A stretch of 15,152 bases of DNA from JAIBJP01 sp035639875. Lineage in GTDB: Bacteria > Actinomycetota > Thermoleophilia > Gaiellales > Gaiellaceae. The stretch spans positions 1 to 15,152 of the forward strand of contig DASQXE010000138.1 in assembly GCA_035639875.1 (NCBI GenBank), given 5' to 3'. The translations under genes and the position numbers were made by a program. Positions 1 through 7,015 of this stretch are shown piece after piece. Each line of letters begins with the position of its first letter. The stretch's first letter is position 1. Below the pieces are notes generated by a model, which was not told the DNA's origin, made no database searches, and was given only the letters and a program-made list of their open reading frames with translations.

Positions 1-358
1 CGAGCTCGCCGACGCAAGCGATCACGCGCAGGCCTGCGGCGAGCGCATGCTCGGCCCGCTTCCCCGCCGTCTCGTCGGTCTCGCCGAAGTACTGGCGGCG
101 CTCGGAGTGGCCGACGATCGATCCCGCAACGCCGAGGTCGAGCAGCATCTCGGCCGAGATCTCGCCGGTGTACGCGCCTTCGTCGGCCCAGTGGACGTTC
201 TGCGCGTAGACCGTCAAACCGGTTTCGACCGCCGTGCGCAAGGACGTGTACGGCGGACACACCACGACGTCCACTCCGTCGGGAACCTCGAGCGAGCGGC
301 AAAAGGCGGCCGTCTCCGAGGGCCACTTGTACATCTTCCAGTTGCCCGCGATCAGCAC
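1..358 (-). CDS. tpiA: Triosephosphate isomerase, N-terminal part (gene cut by window edge)
   Basis: Interconverts dihydroxyacetone phosphate and glyceraldehyde 3-phosphate in glycolysis; cytosolic TIM barrel. The 119 visible codons begin VLIAGNWKMYKW, with the substrate-binding Asn and Lys of the family's GNWKM motif at residues 6 and 8. They continue through CPPYTSL, the QNVHW and GAYTGEIS segments and the catalytic-histidine motif VGHSERRQ to IACVGEL, where the window stops. The catalytic-Glu loop and phosphate-binding C-terminus lie outside. I chose the GTG at 358 because the frame is closed by a stop within the pgk end and no ATG lies before GNWKM. It begins 4 nt after the pgk stop, so it is probably co-translated as the third gene of gap-pgk-tpiA. 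Identity is secure; the exact start is less so. Confidence 0.95.
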   Translation of the reverse strand, partial: MLIAGNWKMYKWPSETAAFCRSLEVPDGVDVVVCPPYTSLRTAVETGLTVYAQNVHWADEGAYTGEISAEMLLDLGVAGSIVGHSERRQYFGETDETAGKRAEHALAAGLRVIACVGEL

Positions 359-362
359 CGGC

Positions 363-1403
363 TCAATCTTCCGGTATCGCCGCTACGCCGGGGAGCTCCT
401 TGCCCTCGAGAAGCTCGAGCGCGGCACCGCCGCCCGTGGAGATCCAGTCGATCTTGTCGGCGAGGCCGAGCTCCTCGACGGCGCGGACGGAATCGCCGCC
501 GCCGACGACGGTGTGCGCGTCGGCGACCGCCACCGCGTCCGCGATCGCCTTCGTGCCCTCGGCGAACCGCGGCCACTCGAAGACTCCCATCGGCCCGTTC
601 CAGAAGACGGTCTTGGCCCGCCCGATGCGTTCGGCGAAGGCGCGCCGCGTTTCGGGACCAATGTCGAGGCCGAGCCAGCCGTCGGGGACTCCATCGGCCG
701 CCACCACTCTGGACTCGGCGTCGGCGTCGAACGACGCTGCGGCGACGACGTCCAGCGGAAGCTCGTAGCCGCTGCCCGGATCGACCTCCTCCGCCATCTT
801 CCCACCGATCAAGACCGTGTCCGCGCGCTCGCCGAGCGAGCGCAGCACGCCGATCTTGTCCTCCACCTTCGCGCCGCCGAGGACCGCGACGAACGGGCGG
901 TCAGGATCCTCGAGCAGCGCGCCGAGCTCGGCGAGCTCGCGCTCGAGGAGGAGGCCGGCATAGGCCGGCAGCAGGTGCGCCACCGCCTCGGTTGAGGCAT
1001 GGGCTCGGTGAGCCGCGCCGAAGGCGTCGTTCACGTACAGGTCGAGCTCGTCGGCGAGCTCCCGTGCGAACTCGACGTCGTTCTTCGTCTCGCCCCCGTT
1101 GAAACGGGTGTTCTCGAGAAGACGAACGCGAGGATCGTCGACGAGCTCCCGCAGCCGCGCCTCCACCGGCTGCAGGGACAACGCGGGATCCTCTCCCTGC
1201 GGCCGTCCGAGATGCGAGGCGAGAACGACCTCCGCCGCTCCGCGCTCCAAGAGAAGCTCGATCGTGGGCAGGGCTGCTCGAATGCGCGTGTCGTCGGCGA
1301 CGCGGCCGTCCTCGAGCGGTACGTTGAAGTCGACGCGCACGAGGAGGCGCTTCCCGGCCACGTCCGCGTCGCGAACCGAGCGCGGCTTATGCGGGTGGGG
1401 CAT
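363..1403 (-). CDS. pgk: Phosphoglycerate kinase, compact form
   Basis: Transfers the acyl phosphate of 1,3-bisphosphoglycerate to ADP, the first ATP-forming step of lower glycolysis; cytosolic. The 346-residue protein keeps the family landmarks: VDFNVP (24-29), DTRI (38-41), SHLGRP (63-68), LLENTRF (95-101), NDAFGAAHRAHAST (125-138), LGGAKVEDKI (175-184), WNGPMGVFE (268-276), VGGGDS (300-305) and ISTGGGA (321-327). It is about 45-50 residues shorter than the usual 390-400. By eye, one segment is missing between SLQPVEARL and LLENTRF (the usual DC.G stretch), and one between GGKMAEE and LPLDVVAA (usually about 40 residues, here about 11). Catalytic residues are intact, so it is probably functional. 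The ATG lies 9 nt after the gap stop, with a GGACGGGG ribosome site between them. Second gene of the glycolytic operon. Confidence 0.96.
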   Translation of the reverse strand: MPHPHKPRSVRDADVAGKRLLVRVDFNVPLEDGRVADDTRIRAALPTIELLLERGAAEVVLASHLGRPQGEDPALSLQPVEARLRELVDDPRVRLLENTRFNGGETKNDVEFARELADELDLYVNDAFGAAHRAHASTEAVAHLLPAYAGLLLERELAELGALLEDPDRPFVAVLGGAKVEDKIGVLRSLGERADTVLIGGKMAEEVDPGSGYELPLDVVAAASFDADAESRVVAADGVPDGWLGLDIGPETRRAFAERIGRAKTVFWNGPMGVFEWPRFAEGTKAIADAVAVADAHTVVGGGDSVRAVEELGLADKIDWISTGGGAALELLEGKELPGVAAIPED

Positions 1404-1412
1404 GCCCCGTCC

Positions 1413-2411
<999 letters not shown>

Positions 2412-2441
2412 CCGTCCTCCCTGTCGTCCCTCCGGCGTGCG

Positions 2442-2447
2442 ATTCTA
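2442..2447 (-). promoter_or_regulatory. Possible -10 element for the gap-pgk-tpiA operon
   Basis: The minus strand reads TAGAAT, five of six matches to the sigma-70 consensus TATAAT. It would start transcription around 2435 and leave a leader of about 25 nt containing the GGAGG site. No good -35 box sits 16-18 nt upstream (CAAGAT at 17 nt is the closest), so this is tentative. Confidence 0.3.
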
Positions 2448-2587
2448 CCCATGCCGATTGGCAAATCTTGGATTTTGTCCTTGCCGAGAACAAGCGGCCG
2501 GAGTTAGGCTGGCTTTGAGCGGGTCCGTGCTCGTCGGATGTCGGATTCAGACCCCGTCCGGCATCACGGTCCGGAGTGCGGTTCAAA

Positions 2588-2622
2588 CGGAGGGGGAGGT
2601 CGTCCTCGGAGCTTCCCCTCCG
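2588..2622 (-). terminator. Hairpin terminator candidate after whiA
   Basis: On the minus strand an 8-bp outer stem (CGGAGGGG with CCCCTCCG) encloses a 7-nt bulge and a 4-bp inner stem (GAGG, loop ACGA, CCTC), followed by GTTTG. It lies about 95 nt past the whiA stop. The U-run is only three bases, so an intrinsic terminator is plausible but not certain. It would separate ogt-whiA from the glycolytic operon. Confidence 0.45.
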
Positions 2623-2714
2623 GCCCGCTCGCTCCGCTGTGAACGCTTACGCGCCAGACCGACGTATCTGGATTCATGTCCAACAGTCCGGCGTCGCGGC
2701 GAGAAGACCCACCG

Positions 2715-3632
2715 TCATCGTTCGGCGAGCTTTTGCAATTTCGTCAGCCGCCGGTGCGCGGCTGCCTTCGTCGCGGGCGGGCGCAGTCGCCGCGCGAGCT
2801 CGCGTAGCGACAGGGTCGGGTTTCGGACTCGGAGGTCCGCCACCTCGCGTAATTCCGGCGGGAGATGCCCCAGCCGTCCCGCGGCGTCGAGCCGCTTGAT
2901 GGCGCGAAGCTGTGCGTCGGCCGCGCGACTCGCGCGAACGATGTTGGCGTGGTCCGCGTTGGCGAGCCTGTTGGCCCGCGCCTTCGTCGCGGCAACGACC
3001 GCGCTCTCGCCGAGCCGTAGAGCCGCATCCTGCGCGCCCACAAACGCGAGCAGGTCGGCGATCGCCTCGCGTGCTTTCAGATAGGCGATCGCATGGCGGC
3101 CGCGGTCGTGCACGGCGAGCGAGAAGCCCTCCTCCCGCCCCAGCTCGGCGAGCTGCTCGGCGCCCTCCACGGACGCCGCCCGAAGCTCGAGATGCGCGTG
3201 GCGTGGCCCGCTCACCGACCCAGAGGCGAGGAGCGCTCCACGGAGATACGCGGCCCGGCAACAGGACCGTCCGACGATGCGCTTCGGCGGACGATCGAGC
3301 GGCGCGAGCCGCACGTCGACCACTCCCATCTCGTTGAGCGCCTGCAGCGCGCGCGCGTCGTCCTCGATGTGCACCCGGAACCGCGTTGCGCGTTCGAACG
3401 CCTGCCGCTTGAAGGTGTGGATCTCGCACGGAACGCCGTATCCACGAAGCAGGGTGAAGACACGGCGCGCCACCGCCGGGCTCGCCACCTCGAGGTGCAG
3501 GCCGATGCGGCCACCGCCGCGCAGGTGAATGCTCCCCGCCCCGCGAATGAGCGCGGACAGCTCGGCGAGGCGGCAGCAGGCCTTGCGTGGCGCGATCGCC
3601 GCGAGCTCCGCCCGAACCTCCTCAGAGAGCAC
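2715..3632 (-). CDS. whiA: WhiA-type DNA-binding regulator
   Basis: WhiA controls sporulation-linked division in Streptomyces and cell division or metabolism in other Gram-positives. It combines a degenerate LAGLIDADG-endonuclease fold with a C-terminal helix-turn-helix. The 305-residue protein shows the family pattern: ACCRLAELSALIRGAGSIHL (18-37), GRSCCRAAYLRGALLASGS (121-139), AIAYLKAREAIADLL (181-195), the highly conserved NRLANADHANIVRA (221-234), and the DNA-binding end with LPPELREVADLRVRNP and LSLRELARRLRPPATK. The start is GTG, since VLSEEVRAEL matches the usual N-terminus; it lies inside the end of ogt, an 11-nt overlap suggesting translational coupling. In many actinobacteria rapZ and yvcK precede whiA; here ogt does. 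The protein probably acts as a chromosomal regulator; its targets cannot be read from the sequence. Confidence 0.93.
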   Translation of the reverse strand: MLSEEVRAELAAIAPRKACCRLAELSALIRGAGSIHLRGGGRIGLHLEVASPAVARRVFTLLRGYGVPCEIHTFKRQAFERATRFRVHIEDDARALQALNEMGVVDVRLAPLDRPPKRIVGRSCCRAAYLRGALLASGSVSGPRHAHLELRAASVEGAEQLAELGREEGFSLAVHDRGRHAIAYLKAREAIADLLAFVGAQDAALRLGESAVVAATKARANRLANADHANIVRASRAADAQLRAIKRLDAAGRLGHLPPELREVADLRVRNPTLSLRELARRLRPPATKAAAHRRLTKLQKLAER

Positions 3633-4086
3633 GTTCGAGCTCCAAGAGGCGGCGCTTGTAGGCGAGACCGAGCGACCCGTACGAACCGAGACCTCCCGCC
3701 GAAACGACTCGGTGGCAAGGCACGAAGAGTGGGAAGCGGTTGCGGGCGCAGAACGTTCCGGCAGCCCGGTGCGCGTTCGGATGTCCGGCGAGCGCGGCGA
3801 GCTCGCCGTACGTGACCGTCTCCCCCCAGGGAATCGCGCGCAGCGCGTCGGTCACGGCGGCCTGAAACGGCGTCGCCCACGATTCGTCGATAGCGACATC
3901 TTCGAACGAGACCGGTTCGCCGGCGAAATACGACTGAATTCGGTCGACGATCTTCGACAAGTAACAGGCTGTTACCAAGTCGCCCGGGGCGGCCGCGCGC
4001 GGCAGTTCGTGATTCACGACTACGTCGCCGTCCAGCCAGAGCTCGCCCACGCCCCAGCCTTCGACCTCGTACGGCAGGATTTCCAC
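3622..4086 (-). CDS. ogt: Methylated-DNA--protein-cysteine S-methyltransferase
   Basis: Suicide repair protein that moves an alkyl group from O6-alkylguanine to its own cysteine. With the GTG start at 4086 it has 154 residues. The catalytic motif is FVPCHRVV, with acceptor Cys124. Also visible are the DNA-binding helix region IPWGETVTYGELAALAG (85-101), HRAAGTFCARN (106-116), and GLGSYGSLGLAYKRRLLELE near the end. The frame is open further upstream to 4179, but that stretch covers the start of pruA on the other strand and looks like its antisense. GTG at 4086 or TTG at 4092 gives the normal family length. No Shine-Dalgarno sequence is visible. It overlaps whiA by 11 nt and is divergent from pruA with about 20 nt between starts. 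The family assignment is firm; ogt versus ada naming follows the absence of an Ada N-domain. Confidence 0.92.
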   Translation of the reverse strand: MEILPYEVEGWGVGELWLDGDVVVNHELPRAAAPGDLVTACYLSKIVDRIQSYFAGEPVSFEDVAIDESWATPFQAAVTDALRAIPWGETVTYGELAALAGHPNAHRAAGTFCARNRFPLFVPCHRVVSAGGLGSYGSLGLAYKRRLLELERAL

Positions 4087-4092
4087 GCCCAA

Positions 4093-4098
4093 TACAAT
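4093..4098 (+). promoter_or_regulatory. -10 element for a leaderless pruA transcript
   Basis: TACAAT (five of six matches to consensus) ends 8 nt before the pruA ATG, so transcription would begin at or within 1-2 nt of the start codon. No Shine-Dalgarno sequence lies in front of the ATG, as expected for a leaderless mRNA. I see no convincing -35 box. The element sits inside the 20-bp divergent gap with ogt. Confidence 0.5.
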
Positions 4099-4106
4099 GC
4101 CCGTCG

Positions 4107-5759
4107 ATGAGCGCTCCAGGGATCTTCCGCGTCCCGCCACCGCGCAACGAGCCGGTGCGCGAGTACGCGCCCGGCTCACCCGAGCGCGCGAGTCTGCAGG
4201 TGCGGCTCGAGCAGATGAAGCACGAGCGTCCCGAGATCCCGATGGTCATCGGCGGGAAGGATGTGACGACCGGCAACGTGAAGCAGGCGGTCATGCCGCA
4301 CGACAAGGATCACGTCCTTGCGGACGTGCACCAAGGCGGCGCCGCCGAGGTGGAGAAGGCGATCGAAGCGGCGGGCGAGGCATGGCACGATTGGCACCGT
4401 CTTCCGTGGGAGGAGCGCGCCGCTGTCTTCCTGCGCGCGGCGGAGCTCCTAGCCGGACCCTGGCGCGACACGCTGAACGCGGCGACGATGCTCGGTCAGT
4501 CGAAGACGGCCCATCAAGCGGAGATCGACGCCGCCTGCGAGCTGACGGACTTCTGGCGCTTCAACCCGTGGCTAATGACGCGCATGTACGAGGAGCAGCC
4601 GATGTCGGCTGTGGGCACCTGGAACCGGATGGAATACCGTCCGCTCGAGGGGTTCGTCTTCGCCGTGACGCCGTTCAACTTCACCGCGATCGGCGGCAAC
4701 CTTCCGACCGCGCCGGCGCTGCTCGGTAACACGGTCGTCTGGAAGCCCGCCGGGACCGCGACGCTCTCCGCCTACTACACGATGCGACTCCTCCAGGAGG
4801 CGGGCCTCCCCGAGGGCGTCATCAACCTCGTCTTCGGGCCCGGCCAGGAGATCGGAGACGCCGCGCTTACCTCCCGTGACCTGGCGGGCATCCACTTCAC
4901 GGGCTCGACTCCGGTCTTCCAGTCGATGTGGAAGACGGTCGGCCGCAACATCGAGACGTACCGCAACTATCCCCGGATCGTCGGCGAGACCGGCGGCAAG
5001 GATTTCATCGTCGCCCACCCGACAGCGAGCGCCGAGGAGGTCGCGACTGCGATCGTCCGCGGCTCCTTCGAGTACCAGGGGCAGAAGTGCTCGGCAGCCT
5101 CACGCGTCTACGCACCCGCCAACCTGTGGCCCGAGCTCAAAGAGCGCCTCGTCGAGCAGGTCGGCCAGCTGAAGATGGGCGACGTGGCCGATTTCTCCAA
5201 CTTCATGGGCGCCGTCATCGACGCGAACGCCCTGAAGACGCAGCGCGACGCGATCGAGGAGGCGAAGAAGCACGCGAAGTCGAAGGTGCTCGTCGGCGGC
5301 GGCGTCGACGACACGGAGGGCTACTTCGTCGAGCCCACGGTGATCGAGACGGCCGATCCGAACTTCCGTCTTCTGCGCGACGAGCTCTTCGGTCCCGTTG
5401 TGACGACATATGTCTATCCCGAGGGGAAGTGGGACGACACGCTCGAGCTGATCGACAGGACGGCGCCCTATGGGCTCACAGGCGCGATCTTCGCGGACGA
5501 CCGCCAAGCGCTCATCGACGCCGAGGACAAGCTCCGCTACGCCGCGGGGAACCTGTACCTGAACGACAAGCCGACCGGCGCCGTAGTCGCGCAGCAGCCG
5601 TTTGGGGGCTCGCGCGCCTCGGGCACGAACGACAAAGCCGGCTCGATGTGGAACCTGATCCGCTGGGTGAGCCCGCGCACCATCAAGGAGACGTTCGTGC
5701 CGCCGACGGACTACCGCTATCCGTTCATGGGATCCGACGGGAGCGAGGGCGCGATCTGA
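4107..5759 (+). CDS. pruA: L-glutamate gamma-semialdehyde (P5C) dehydrogenase
   Basis: Oxidises glutamate-5-semialdehyde (from pyrroline-5-carboxylate) to glutamate with NAD, the final step of proline catabolism. The 550-residue protein is full length for the monofunctional ALDH4/P5CDH family. The N-terminus FRVPPPRNEPVREYAPGSPER (7-27) is the family signature. Then come TPFNFTAIGGNLP (188-200), VVWKPAGTA (210-218), FTGS (264-267), the general-base Glu294 in VGETGGKDF, the nucleophile Cys328 in GQKCSAASR, ELFGPV (426-431) and PFGGSRASGTNDKAG (498-512). The last stretch binds the glutamate product in this family. ATG is chosen because it gives exactly the expected N-terminus; there is no ribosome site, which fits a leaderless message. 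No proline dehydrogenase is in the window. Confidence 0.96.
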   Translation: MSAPGIFRVPPPRNEPVREYAPGSPERASLQVRLEQMKHERPEIPMVIGGKDVTTGNVKQAVMPHDKDHVLADVHQGGAAEVEKAIEAAGEAWHDWHRLPWEERAAVFLRAAELLAGPWRDTLNAATMLGQSKTAHQAEIDAACELTDFWRFNPWLMTRMYEEQPMSAVGTWNRMEYRPLEGFVFAVTPFNFTAIGGNLPTAPALLGNTVVWKPAGTATLSAYYTMRLLQEAGLPEGVINLVFGPGQEIGDAALTSRDLAGIHFTGSTPVFQSMWKTVGRNIETYRNYPRIVGETGGKDFIVAHPTASAEEVATAIVRGSFEYQGQKCSAASRVYAPANLWPELKERLVEQVGQLKMGDVADFSNFMGAVIDANALKTQRDAIEEAKKHAKSKVLVGGGVDDTEGYFVEPTVIETADPNFRLLRDELFGPVVTTYVYPEGKWDDTLELIDRTAPYGLTGAIFADDRQALIDAEDKLRYAAGNLYLNDKPTGAVVAQQPFGGSRASGTNDKAGSMWNLIRWVSPRTIKETFVPPTDYRYPFMGSDGSEGAI

Positions 5760-5760
5760 G

Positions 5761-5778
5761 ATCCCTCGCGGGAGGGAT
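5761..5778 (+). terminator. Short hairpin directly after pruA
   Basis: ATCCCTC, loop GCGG, GAGGGAT: a perfect 7-bp stem starting 2 nt past the pruA stop codon. No U-run follows, so it may be a weak terminator or an mRNA-stabilising end. Its core CCCTC-N4-GAGGG recurs between the next two genes. Confidence 0.4.
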
Positions 5779-5836
5779 GCCCGCGCACCCTCCGTGACCC
5801 GAGAACCGAATTGGAAGGAAAGCGGCATCTAGCGGC

Positions 5837-6388
5837 ATGAGTCAGGCAATCCTCGATCAGCGTGGGGAAGCGCGGTGGCGCCGTATCGGCGAGCTCCTCG
5901 TGCTCCGAGGGCTTCTCGCGGAGACCGACGTCTCGAGCGCGCTCGCGGAGCAGAAACGAAGCGGTCGCCGCCTGGGCCAGATCCTCGTCGCCCGCGGGGT
6001 CATCTCCGCTGCGGCACTCGACAGCGCGCTTGCCGAGCAGGCGGGCGAGCACGAAGCCGAACGTGGTTTCGGCGGCGGCCTGCGCCAGGCTATCGGCGCT
6101 CAGCGCGGACAGGCGGGCATCGGCCCGCTTCCGCGTCGCCAGCCGGTGGGTCAGGTGCTCGTGCGACAGGGCTATCTCAGCGACGACGACATCAATCGCG
6201 CCCTGGCCGAGCAGGCGAAGAACGGGAAGCTGATCGGCGAGATCCTCGTCGAGCAGGGCTCGGTCTCCGAGCCCGTCCTTTCGCGGGCACTCGAGACCCA
6301 GGCGGAGGCAGAGCCGGAGCGGGGTCTTTTCTCGGGCCTCCGCGACGCGATCGCCAGAAGCGACCCCGCTTCGGACGCAGCCGCCTGA
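5837..6388 (+). CDS. Stand-alone double MshEN/GspE-N-like domain protein, copy 1
   Basis: The specific function is unknown. The 183-residue soluble protein has four 24-residue motifs of the pattern (R)xGxxLVxxG...LxxALxxQ at 16-39, 45-68, 103-126 and 132-155. Each pair is separated by exactly 5 residues. This matches the N-terminal domain of type II secretion and type IV pilus ATPases (GspE-N/MshEN), which in MshE binds cyclic di-GMP. The leading Arg is present in motifs 1 and 2 (RIG, RLG) but replaced in 3 and 4 (PVG, LIG). Each pair is followed by a tail, ERGFGGGLRQAI (75-86) and ERGLFSGLRDAI (161-172). No ATPase, membrane or signal segment is seen. The ATG is 17 nt after a GGAAGGA site, which is long. 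A close paralog follows. A regulatory or scaffold role is inference. Confidence 0.85.
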   Translation: MSQAILDQRGEARWRRIGELLVLRGLLAETDVSSALAEQKRSGRRLGQILVARGVISAAALDSALAEQAGEHEAERGFGGGLRQAIGAQRGQAGIGPLPRRQPVGQVLVRQGYLSDDDINRALAEQAKNGKLIGEILVEQGSVSEPVLSRALETQAEAEPERGLFSGLRDAIARSDPASDAAA

Positions 6389-6389
6389 T

Positions 6390-6421
6390 TCGCAAGTTCC
6401 CTCGAACGAGGGACTTCGCGA
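6390..6421 (+). other. Intercistronic hairpin between the two MshEN-like genes
   Basis: TCGC, AAG, (T), TCCCTC, loop GAAC, GAGGGA, CTT, (C), GCGA: about 13 pairs with two single-base bulges, just past the copy 1 stop. No U-run follows. It may attenuate or protect the message between the paralogs. Its core CCCTC-N4-GAGGG is the same as that of the hairpin after pruA. Confidence 0.45.
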
Positions 6422-6472
6422 GCCTCTCCGCGGGCTAGAACGAGAAGAGAGGAAACGCTCGAGGAGCAGCGC

Positions 6473-7015
6473 TTGACACAGACGCTCGTCGCAGACAGCA
6501 GGAGCGCCGGACGCCGCCGTCTAGGTGAGTTGCTCGTTCTGCGCGGCCTCGTCATCGAGCGGGAGGTGGCCGATGCGCTGGCGGAGCAGCGGCACTCGCG
6601 ACGACGCCTGGGTCAGATCCTTCTCGACCGCGGCGTCCTCTCCCGTGCGGCCCTCGAGAGCACGCTCGCTGAGCAGGCGGGACAGCTCGAGCCCGAGCGC
6701 GGATTCGGCGCAGGCTTGCGCGACGCGATCAGCGTCCACTCGGCCGACCCGAGGCGTAAACGGAACGAGCGCAGGCGGCCTCTCGGCCAGGTTCTGGTCA
6801 GCGGCGGCCATCTCACGGACGCCGAGATCAACGCCGCTCTCGCCGAACAGGCCAAGAGCGGTGAGTTCCTGGGCGAGATCCTCGTGAAGAGAGGCGCCGT
6901 CTCCCAGCCGGTACTTTCGCGCGCGCTCGAGGAGCAGGGGAAGGAGAGCTTGGAGACCGAACGCGGCTTCGGGACCGGCCTCCGCGACGCTCTCGCTAGG
7001 GGCGCCGCCACCTAA
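6473..7015 (+). CDS. Stand-alone double MshEN/GspE-N-like domain protein, copy 2
   Basis: Paralog of the preceding gene, with the same architecture at the same residue numbers: four 24-residue motifs at 16-39, 45-68, 103-126 and 132-155, with 5-residue spacers (RHSRR and AKSGE). The first pair begins RLG and RLG; the second begins PLG and FLG, so the same loss of Arg in domain 2 is shared. Tails are ERGFGAGLRDAI (75-86) and ERGFGTGLRDAL (163-174). Length is 180 residues. The TTG start is supported by GAGGAG at 6461-6466, six bases upstream, and by N-terminal length agreement with copy 1. It ends 20 nt inside the convergent MFS gene. No transmembrane or ATPase part is visible. Binding of c-di-GMP or contact with pilus or secretion machinery is only inferred from the domain. 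Confidence 0.85.
   Translation: MTQTLVADSRSAGRRRLGELLVLRGLVIEREVADALAEQRHSRRRLGQILLDRGVLSRAALESTLAEQAGQLEPERGFGAGLRDAISVHSADPRRKRNERRRPLGQVLVSGGHLTDAEINAALAEQAKSGEFLGEILVKRGAVSQPVLSRALEEQGKESLETERGFGTGLRDALARGAAT

Larger units (their letters stand above)
2412..2714. other. Intergenic region between whiA and gap
   Basis: No coding region is supported in these 303 bases. On the minus strand they hold, in order, the space after the whiA stop, a GC-rich hairpin (2588-2622) that may end the ogt-whiA transcript, and a weak promoter-like element close to gap. A GTTCAAAC string near 2581 resembles a tRNA T-loop but has no flanking paired arms. I see no riboswitch I can name. Confidence 0.6.

Noticed and set aside
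47..1102. Long plus-strand open frames opposite tpiA and pgk (also 234-995 and 999-1535)
   Set aside because: They are antisense to clearly recognised genes, are rich in Arg with low-complexity runs, and show no family motif. They are expected from high-GC codon bias.
2571..2596. tRNA T-arm-like string GTTCAAAC in the whiA-gap spacer
   Set aside because: The flanking bases cannot form the 5-bp T-stem, and no anticodon or acceptor arms are found on either strand.
4107..4179. Extension of ogt to an ATG-type start at 4179
   Set aside because: The extra 31 residues are Arg-rich antisense of the pruA start; the GTG at 4086 gives normal family length.
5837..7015. Reading the MshEN pair as broken halves of a GspE/PilB ATPase gene
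   Set aside because: Each gene is intact with its own start, stop and conserved tail, and no Walker A/B remnants follow either of them.
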